Source: Limisphaerales bacterium (lineage in GTDB: Bacteria; Verrucomicrobiota; Verrucomicrobiia; Limisphaerales; UBA1100). Taken from it: DNA of 64,000 nucleotides. The translations under genes and the position numbers were made by a program. Within the stretch, counting starts at the first letter, position 1. Every line of letters begins with the position of its first letter. The stretch lies in the NCBI GenBank assembly GCA_014382585.1, contig JACNJL010000044.1, positions 1-64,000 of the forward strand, given 5' to 3'. Below, piece after piece: positions 35,029-41,271 of the stretch. Under the pieces are notes generated by a model. That model was not told the origin of the DNA. It searched no databases and saw only the letters and a list, made by a program, of their open reading frames with translations.

Positions 35029-37794
35029 ATGAACGGTCGTGTTCGCACTCTATTGGTCGCCGGTTTGACCACCGGCCTGTGGGCGTTCGCCATTGATGTG
35101 GAGGAATTGCCGCCGCCCGCCAAACAGGTGGTTGATTTCAAAAAGGATATCTGGCCGCTCTTTCAACAGCACTGTGTGAAGTGCCACGGCCCAGATCAGC
35201 AAAAGAGCGGTTACCGGATCGACATCGCCGAGCTGGCTCTCGAAGGCGGCGAGATGGGCGAAGCCATCATCCCCGGCAACAGCGCCAAGAGTCCGTTGAT
35301 CCATTTCATTTCCGGGCTGGACGAGGAAGTCGTGATGCCGCCCAAGGGCGACCCTTTCAATGCCAAAACCGTCGGCCTCATCCGCGCCTGGATCGATCAG
35401 GGCGCGGACTGGCCGGAAGACGTCGGCGCGAAGGCGGTGGACCGGATGGATCATTGGGCGTTTAAGAAAATCACATGGCCCGGTTCGCCGCGGTTCATGC
35501 AGCCGATTGATGCCTTTGTGAAGGTGCAACTGGAATCGAAGGGGCTGGGGTTCAATCCACGCGCGGACAAGCGCACGTTGATTCGCCGATTGTATCTGGT
35601 CATGCACGGGCTGCCGCCGTCGCCGGAGGAGGTGGAGGCGTTTGTGAACGATTCGGCGCCCGACGCCTACCCCAAGCTGGTGGATCATCTACTGGCCAGC
35701 CCGCGTTACGGCGAACGGTGGGCGACGCATTGGCTGGATCTCGTGCGCTTTGGAGAATCGCATGGATTCGAAACCAACCGCGAACGCATCCACGCTTGGC
35801 CCTACCGCGACTGGGTGATCCGTGCGCTCAATGAAGACAAACCGTACAACCAGTTTGTGCGCGAGCAACTGGCGGGCGATGCGCTGGGCGAACCCATCGG
35901 CACGGGCTTCCTCGTCGCCGGACCGCACGACATCGTGAAAGGGCAATCGCCCGAACTCGGCCGCATGCAGCGCGCCAATGAACTGGACGACATGATCAAC
36001 ACCACCGGCACGGTGTTCCTAGGGCTCACCACCGGTTGCGCGCGTTGTCACAATCACAAGTTCGATCCCATTTCGCAGCAGGATTACTACGCGCTCAAGG
36101 GCATCTTCGAAGGCGTGAAACACGCCGATCGCAATCTGCCGCTCAACGACGCCGCCAAGGCCAAGACCGCCGCCATGCAACAGCGGGTTGGGGAATTGAA
36201 AACGCAGCTGGCCACATTCATCGCGCCGGTCGGCCAAGGCAAACGCCCGGCGGTGACAGCCAAACACAACATCGAATCGTTCCCCGCCGTGGAGGCGCGG
36301 TTTGTGCGCTTTACCATCACTCGCAGCACCTCCAGCCAACCGTGCCTTGATGAGCTGGAGATTTTTTCCGGCGCGAAAAATATCGCGCTCGCCAGTCAAG
36401 GCGCCAAGGCGAGTTCGGGCGGTGATTTCAAACACGCGCTGCACAAGCTCGCGCAAATCAATGACGGCCAGTACGGCAATGCCAAGAGCTGGATCGCCGC
36501 CGGCAACACCGGCTGGGTGCAAATCGAATTGGCCCGGCCCACCCGCATTGACCGCATCGAGTGGGCGCGCGATCGGCAGGGAAAATACGCGGATCGCGTG
36601 CCCATCGGCTACCGCATCGAAGCCGGACTGAAGGAAGGCGAATGGAAGACGATTGCCAGCTCAACGGATCGCCAGCCGTTCAAAGGCGGCCAGCCGGCCA
36701 AGCCGGTTTATGCCTTCGATACCCTTCCGAAAGCGGAGGCGGAGCGCGGCAGGCAGTTGTTGGCGGAACTGGAGCAGACCGAACAGCAACTCAAGATTCT
36801 GCAGAACAGCACCAAGGCGTACGTCGGCACGTTCGCTCAACCCGGACCGACCCGATTGTTTTATCGCGGTGATCCGGAGTCCCCGCGCGATGCGGTTACG
36901 CCGGGTGCCTTGGCCAAGTTTGTGTCGCTTAAGATCGATGAGAAGACCGTCGAGCAACAACGCCGGCTCGCTTTGGCCGATTGGATCGTAAGCGATACCA
37001 ACCCACTCGCGCGGCGTGTAATCGTCAACCGCATCTGGCAACATCACTTCGGCGCGGGGCTGGTGGATACACCCAATGACTTCGGCCGCAATGGCGTAGC
37101 CCCGACGCATCCCCAGCTGCTGGACTGGCTCGCGTCCACTTTGGTGTCCGACGGCTGGTCGCTCAAGAAACTGCACCGCCGCATTCTCCTCACCCAAACC
37201 TGGCAACAAAGCAGCCGCCCCCACGCCAAGGCGCTGAAGATCGATGCCGCCAGCCGGTTACTTTGGCGATTCCCCACCCGCCGCCTGGAAGCCGAGGCCA
37301 TCCGCGATTCCATGCTGAACGCGAGCGGCGTGCTGGATTTGAAAATGGGCGGCCCGGGCTTCAGCGGGTTTGAGGTGCAGATGGAAAATGTCCGCCACTT
37401 TTTCCCGAAGAAAAACTACGGCCCCGCCGACTGGCGTCGGATGGTGTACATGACCAAAGTGCGGCAGGAACAGGAAAGCGTGTTCGGCGCCTTCGACTGC
37501 CCCGACGCCAGCCAGGGCGTCCCCAAACGCAGCCGCTCCACCACGCCGTTGCAGGCACTCAACCTTCTCAACAGCACCTTCGTCATGCAGCAAGCCGCCC
37601 TGCTCGCCAAGCGCCTGCAAACCGACGTCGGCAAGGATCTCCAACAACAAATCGCCCGCGCCTTTACCCTCTGCTTCAACCGCCCGCCCACCGCCGATGA
37701 ATTGAAAGACGCCACCTCTTTCATTCAAGCCGAAGGGCTGCAGGCTTTTTCCCGTGCAATGTTGAATGCGAATGAATTTGTGTTTGTGCCATGA
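35029..37794 (+). CDS. PSCyt1 / DUF1549 / discoidin-like / DUF1553 secreted protein
   Basis: A 921-residue exported protein. Signal peptide about 1-21; PSCyt1 haem motif CVKCH (C49, C52, H53) and VVMPPKGDPF loop; DUF1549 (about 155-365) with CARCHNHKFDP. An F5/8 type C-like linker lies at about 400-555 (EARFVRFTITRSTSSQPCLDELEIFSG, NTGWVQIELARPTRIDRIEWARD). DUF1553 (about 640-915) has VIVNRIWQHHFGAGLVDTPNDFG. It is the best example of the full four-part architecture. The stop overlaps the GxxExxY gene start by four bases (ATGATG), which separates it from its DUF1501 partner at 38258. Confidence 0.93.
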   Translation: MNGRVRTLLVAGLTTGLWAFAIDVEELPPPAKQVVDFKKDIWPLFQQHCVKCHGPDQQKSGYRIDIAELALEGGEMGEAIIPGNSAKSPLIHFISGLDEEVVMPPKGDPFNAKTVGLIRAWIDQGADWPEDVGAKAVDRMDHWAFKKITWPGSPRFMQPIDAFVKVQLESKGLGFNPRADKRTLIRRLYLVMHGLPPSPEEVEAFVNDSAPDAYPKLVDHLLASPRYGERWATHWLDLVRFGESHGFETNRERIHAWPYRDWVIRALNEDKPYNQFVREQLAGDALGEPIGTGFLVAGPHDIVKGQSPELGRMQRANELDDMINTTGTVFLGLTTGCARCHNHKFDPISQQDYYALKGIFEGVKHADRNLPLNDAAKAKTAAMQQRVGELKTQLATFIAPVGQGKRPAVTAKHNIESFPAVEARFVRFTITRSTSSQPCLDELEIFSGAKNIALASQGAKASSGGDFKHALHKLAQINDGQYGNAKSWIAAGNTGWVQIELARPTRIDRIEWARDRQGKYADRVPIGYRIEAGLKEGEWKTIASSTDRQPFKGGQPAKPVYAFDTLPKAEAERGRQLLAELEQTEQQLKILQNSTKAYVGTFAQPGPTRLFYRGDPESPRDAVTPGALAKFVSLKIDEKTVEQQRRLALADWIVSDTNPLARRVIVNRIWQHHFGAGLVDTPNDFGRNGVAPTHPQLLDWLASTLVSDGWSLKKLHRRILLTQTWQQSSRPHAKALKIDAASRLLWRFPTRRLEAEAIRDSMLNASGVLDLKMGGPGFSGFEVQMENVRHFFPKKNYGPADWRRMVYMTKVRQEQESVFGAFDCPDASQGVPKRSRSTTPLQALNLLNSTFVMQQAALLAKRLQTDVGKDLQQQIARAFTLCFNRPPTADELKDATSFIQAEGLQAFSRAMLNANEFVFVP

Positions 37795-38261
37795 TGGAAT
37801 CCTCACGCAGAGACGCAGAGACGCGGAGTGTTGAACTGGAAACGAATGAGGTTTCCGGCGCTGTGGTGAATTGTGCGTTGCGGATTCATCAAAAGCTGGG
37901 GCCGGGATTGTTGGAATCGGTTTATCAACGGATTCTCGCATACGAATTGCGGAAGGCGGGTTTGACAGTGGAGACCGAAGTGCCTGTGCCGGTCGAATGG
38001 GATGGGCATGTCATTGATGAGAGTTTCCGTGCTGACCTGATTGTCGGCGGCAAAGTTCTGGTCGAGTTGAAATCCGTCGAACGCATCCAACCCGTTCACA
38101 AAAAACAAACCCTCACCTACCTCAAGCTCAGCAACCTCCAAGTCGGATTACTGATCAATTTCGGAGCTTCGCTTCTCAAAGAAGGCATCCATCGCATCGT
38201 AAACGACTTCCCTGAAAACCCCTCCGCGTCCCCGCGCCTCCGCGTGAGTCCAAAAATATGA
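37791..38261 (+). CDS. GxxExxY family protein (PD-(D/E)XK nuclease-like)
   Basis: A 156-residue protein with the family signature GLLESVYQ (G-x-x-E-x-x-Y, near residues 38-45), followed by YELRKAGL, the strand [19 protein letters not shown], and [15 protein letters not shown] near the end. The D-(x)n-ExK arrangement (ADLIVG ... VELKS) is that of the PD-(D/E)XK nuclease fold. No biological role is established. Its first and last codons lie in imperfect inverted repeats (see the element entry). The start overlaps the DUF1553 stop and the stop overlaps the DUF1501 ATG, so it is seated exactly between two genes that normally adjoin. It looks like an insertion. Confidence 0.9.
   Translation: MMESSRRDAETRSVELETNEVSGAVVNCALRIHQKLGPGLLESVYQRILAYELRKAGLTVETEVPVPVEWDGHVIDESFRADLIVGGKVLVELKSVERIQPVHKKQTLTYLKLSNLQVGLLINFGASLLKEGIHRIVNDFPENPSASPRLRVSPKI
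37802..38248. mobile_element. Putative inserted cassette with 27-bp inverted ends
   Basis: The left end 37802-37828 begins CTCACGCAGAGACG and the right end 38222-38248, reversed, begins CTCACGCGGAGGCG; they match at 23 of 27 positions. Both lie inside the GxxExxY reading frame (they encode RRDAETRS-like and PRLRVS-like peptides). The 447-bp unit carries no transposase, so mobility would need help in trans. No flanking target duplication is obvious. Confidence 0.6.
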
Positions 38262-39715
38262 ACTCTCTCCTGAATCGCCGTCAATTTCTTAGCAACACCG
38301 GGCAAGGACTCGGCGGGATTGCCTTGGCCAGTCTGCTGGCGCGGGAAGGGGCGCTGGCGGAGGATGGCCCCATCCGACCGAAGATTGATCCAGCCAAACC
38401 ATTTGCCGCGCGGGATGCGCATTTTAAAGGCAAGGCCAAACAGGTGCTGGTGATTTTCTGCTCCGGCGCGTGCAGTCAGCTGGACACGTTTGACTACAAG
38501 CCGGAGCTGATCAAACGCCACGGACAACCGATGCCGGGCGGTGACACACTCAAGACGTTTCAGGGCGCGCAGGGTAATCTCACCAAAAGCCCGTGGGAAT
38601 TCAAAGCGCGCGGGCAATCGGGCAAGATGGTGTCCGAACTGGTTCCGCAATTAGGCGAGCTGGCCGATGAGATGTGTTTCATCCATTCGCTCACCGGCAA
38701 AACGAACACGCACGGCCCCGGCGAAAATTTCATGTCCACCGGTTACACGCTGGATGGGTTTCCCAGCATGGGCGCATGGATGACGTGGGCGCTCGGCTCG
38801 GCCAATGACGAATTGCCCGCCTACGTGGCCATCCCCGATCCGCGCGGCACGCCACAAAGCAGCGTCAACAATTGGGGCCCCGGCTTTCTGCCTGCGGCAT
38901 TTCAAGGCACGGATTTCAACGCCAGTAAACCGCTGCGCAACCTCGCTCGTCCCGCCGGCATCAGCGCCAAGACCGACCAAGCCACCCGCAGTTTTCTCCA
39001 GCGCCTCAACGAACGGCATCTCCAGAAATTTCCCGGCGACACCGAATTGGCCGCGCGCATTTCCAGCTATGAACTGGCCGCGCGCATGCAGCTCAGCGTG
39101 CCCGAAGTCAGCGATCTCTCCACCGAGAAGGCGTCCACTCTCAAAATGTACGGTGCCGACGACGCCACCAATCCCATCAAGGCCGGCTTCGCCAAGAACT
39201 GCATCCTTGCCCGGCGTCTTCTGGAGAAGGGCGTGCGTTTCGTCCAACTCTTCAATGGCGCCTACCAAACCGGCGGCGAAGGCGTTAGCAACTGGGACGG
39301 CCACAAGGTGCTGCACCAACAATACGCCAAGCACGGCCCCGTGCTCGATCAACCCGCCGCCGCCCTCCTGCGCGACCTCAAGCAACGCGGCATTCTGGAG
39401 GACACCCTCGTCGTCTGGTGCACGGAATTCGGCCGCATGCCGACCTTCCAAAAAGGCGCCAGCGGTCGCGACCACAACCCCGACGGCTTCACCGCCTGGC
39501 TTGCCGGTGCCGGCGTCAAACGCGGCCATACCCACGGCGCCACCGATCCCTTCGGCTGGAAAGCCGAGCAAGACGTCGCCACCGTCTACGACTTCCACGC
39601 CACCCTCCTCCACCTCCTCGGCCTCAACCACAAACGCCTCACCTACTACCACAACGGCTTCGAACGAAGGCTCACCGACGTCCACGGGCACGTCATCAAG
39701 GACGTCCTTGCGTAA
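38258..39715 (+). CDS. DUF1501 protein with twin-arginine-like leader
   Basis: A 485-residue DUF1501 member starting [20 protein letters not shown], a twin-arginine-like leader. Core blocks: [15 protein letters not shown] near residue 70, [18 protein letters not shown] near 313, [12 protein letters not shown] near 388, [21 protein letters not shown], and [17 protein letters not shown], closing [13 protein letters not shown]. It is very similar to the 22465 copy. The ATG is formed inside the stop of the GxxExxY gene (ATATGA), so translation may be coupled to the inserted gene. Its natural partner is the DUF1553 protein ending at 37794. Confidence 0.92.
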   Translation: MNSLLNRRQFLSNTGQGLGGIALASLLAREGALAEDGPIRPKIDPAKPFAARDAHFKGKAKQVLVIFCSGACSQLDTFDYKPELIKRHGQPMPGGDTLKTFQGAQGNLTKSPWEFKARGQSGKMVSELVPQLGELADEMCFIHSLTGKTNTHGPGENFMSTGYTLDGFPSMGAWMTWALGSANDELPAYVAIPDPRGTPQSSVNNWGPGFLPAAFQGTDFNASKPLRNLARPAGISAKTDQATRSFLQRLNERHLQKFPGDTELAARISSYELAARMQLSVPEVSDLSTEKASTLKMYGADDATNPIKAGFAKNCILARRLLEKGVRFVQLFNGAYQTGGEGVSNWDGHKVLHQQYAKHGPVLDQPAAALLRDLKQRGILEDTLVVWCTEFGRMPTFQKGASGRDHNPDGFTAWLAGAGVKRGHTHGATDPFGWKAEQDVATVYDFHATLLHLLGLNHKRLTYYHNGFERRLTDVHGHVIKDVLA

Positions 39716-39736
39716 GTTCTCTTTTTAGAGTACACT
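39708..39736 (+). promoter_or_regulatory. Candidate leaderless promoter of higBA
   Basis: TTGCGT (39708-39713, overlapping the end of the DUF1501 gene), 17-base spacer, TACACT (39731-39736), then 6 bases to the GTG at 39743. A toxin-antitoxin pair is expected to have its own promoter near the first gene. Confidence 0.5.
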
Positions 39737-39742
39737 TGCAGA

Positions 39743-40048
39743 GTGATCGTCAGCTACTTGGATTCGGTGACGGAGAAAATTTTCGCGGGTGAAGATTTGT
39801 CCCGAAAGGAATCCAAAAGATTCGGCGACTTGGATGTGGACAAAGCTCAGGAACGCTTGGCGATTTTGAATCAGGCATCCGAGCAGGATTTGCTGACGCT
39901 GCCGGTATTGCACTATCACGCCCTGCGCGGGACAAAGCGCTACTCGATTGACGCCAACTCGCGCCGGTCGAAATGGCGCATCACCTTTGCGTGGAAGGAT
40001 GATCAACTTTGTGATGTGGAATTGGTGAAAATTGAGGACCCCCATTAA
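39743..40048 (+). CDS. higB: HigB-type toxin (RelE superfamily mRNA interferase)
   Basis: A 101-residue protein starting at GTG (read VIVSYLDSVTEKIF). It matches HigB toxins of the RelE fold: LSRKESKRF, a helix AQERLAILNQASEQDL, LPVLHYHALRG, the strand RYSIDANSRRSKWRITFAWKD, and DVELVKIEDPH at the end. WRITFAW followed by an acidic turn is a hallmark. These toxins cut mRNA at the ribosome. The toxin gene comes first, the higBA order rather than the usual antitoxin-first order. Its partner starts 2 bases after the stop. Confidence 0.9.
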   Translation: MIVSYLDSVTEKIFAGEDLSRKESKRFGDLDVDKAQERLAILNQASEQDLLTLPVLHYHALRGTKRYSIDANSRRSKWRITFAWKDDQLCDVELVKIEDPH

Positions 40049-40049
40049 A

Positions 40050-40352
40050 ATGAAAACACCCAAACTGAAAACCAACCCCGCGGCGGGATTGATTGCCGAC
40101 ACGCTAGAGCACGAGGCCCTCAGCGCCGCCGAGGCCAGCCGGGCGATGCGGATTCCTCGCAGCCGGTTGAGCGATATTTTTGCCGGACGCAAGGGCATCT
40201 CCGCCGACACCGCGTTGCGGCTCGAGCAGTACTTGGGCATTTCCGCCGCGCTGCTGATTCGGCTGCAAGCTGATTTTGACCTGAGCGAAGCCGCCCAAGG
40301 CAAAGGCAAGATCATCCGCCGCGAAGTCACTCCGCACACAACAGCCGCATAA
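40050..40352 (+). CDS. higA: HigA-type antitoxin (XRE-family helix-turn-helix)
   Basis: A 100-residue XRE-type DNA-binding protein. The helix-turn-helix is LSAAEASRAMRIPRSRLSDIFAGRKGISADTALRLEQYLG split over residues 25-65, with the recognition helix near IPRSRLSDIFAG. This is the VapI/HigA subgroup in which the phrase 'SADTALRLEQYLG' is conserved. The ATG at 40050 is preferred; an ATG at 40032 would overlap the toxin by 17 bases. It should neutralise HigB and repress the shared promoter. Confidence 0.9.
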   Translation: MKTPKLKTNPAAGLIADTLEHEALSAAEASRAMRIPRSRLSDIFAGRKGISADTALRLEQYLGISAALLIRLQADFDLSEAAQGKGKIIRREVTPHTTAA

Positions 40353-40397
40353 CTGCGACCGGTTGACATTCCGATATCATTGCGTGACTTTATGATT

Positions 40398-41222
40398 ATG
40401 AAGTCCGCAATTTCCCTACTACTCTCACTTCTCTGCACTAGCTCGTTATTTGCCGAGCCGCCTAAGTTATTGCTCGCGAAGACTTGGGATGAATCGATCG
40501 ATCCGGCAGGCTGGTGGATCAGTGAAAAGTACGACGGAGTGCGGGGGTTTTGGGATGGCAAATCGCTTTGGACACGCGGCGGACACCCGATTGTTGCTCC
40601 GGATTATTTTCTGGCCGAACTCCCAACCGGGCTGGCGTTGGACGGGGAACTTTGGTTAGGGAGAAGACAGTTCGAGGAAACTTTGAGCACGGTTCGACGG
40701 CAGATTCCAGATGACCGGTGGCGCCGGATGCATTTCATGATTTTTGATGCGCCAAAAATCAAAGGAACGTTTGAACAGCGCACGGCATTCCTCAAAACGA
40801 AATTGCCCTCCTCATCGCGCCAGGTGCAGCTGGTGCCTCAGTGGCGCTGTCAGGGGAGAGCACACTTGATTGCAGAGCGGGACCGAATTGTGAAAGCCGG
40901 CGGCGAAGGATTGATGATTCGCGAGCCAGAATCGATCTACGAAGGCAAACGCTCGGGCACGTTGCTGAAGGTGAAGACGCACGAAGACGCCGAGGCGACG
41001 GTCATCGGCCACAAGCCGGGCAAGGGGAAATTCACCGGCATGCTCGGCTCGCTGCGCGTGCGTGCGAAGGATGGCCGGGAGTTTTCCATCGGCACCGGCT
41101 TCACCAATGCCCAGCGCAAAAACCCACCGCCCATCGGCGCGGTGGTGACGTACCGCTATCGCGGCCTCACGAAAAACGGACTGCCGCGGTTCCCGTCATT
41201 TTGGCGATTGCGGCCGAAATAG
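40398..41222 (+). CDS. Exported minimal ATP-dependent DNA ligase (LigE-like)
   Basis: A 274-residue protein with a signal peptide (MKSAISLLLSLLCTSSLFA). The ligase core begins at once with motif I EKYDGVRGFWDG (adenylated Lys44), then the motif III-like HFMIFDAP, motif IV GEGLMIR and motif V TLLKVKTHEDAEATVIG. A small OB domain ends RYRGLTKNGLPRFPSFWRL. Size and leader match the Lig E group, minimal ligases predicted to work in the periplasm, mostly known from proteobacteria. An ATG at 40392 is possible as start. A periplasmic ligase may repair nicks in DNA taken up or in extracellular DNA. It follows higBA by 45 bases. Confidence 0.9.
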   Translation: MKSAISLLLSLLCTSSLFAEPPKLLLAKTWDESIDPAGWWISEKYDGVRGFWDGKSLWTRGGHPIVAPDYFLAELPTGLALDGELWLGRRQFEETLSTVRRQIPDDRWRRMHFMIFDAPKIKGTFEQRTAFLKTKLPSSSRQVQLVPQWRCQGRAHLIAERDRIVKAGGEGLMIREPESIYEGKRSGTLLKVKTHEDAEATVIGHKPGKGKFTGMLGSLRVRAKDGREFSIGTGFTNAQRKNPPPIGAVVTYRYRGLTKNGLPRFPSFWRLRPK

Positions 41223-41271
41223 ATTCCCGCTTGCAATTGATCCGTGCAATCCATCCAATGCGGGCGCGTTC

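Noticed and set aside
6391-39715. DUF1501 proteins as sulfatases
   Set aside because: They share the superfamily-type Asp/His blocks but lack the C-x-P-x-R formylglycine signature of sulfatases, so I keep the neutral family name.
38805-39728. Plus-strand open frame of 307 codons in another frame of a DUF1501 gene
   Set aside because: Composition is dominated by Pro, Ala, Ser and Thr, as expected from a frame-shifted GC-rich gene. The overlapping frame has all DUF1501 blocks.
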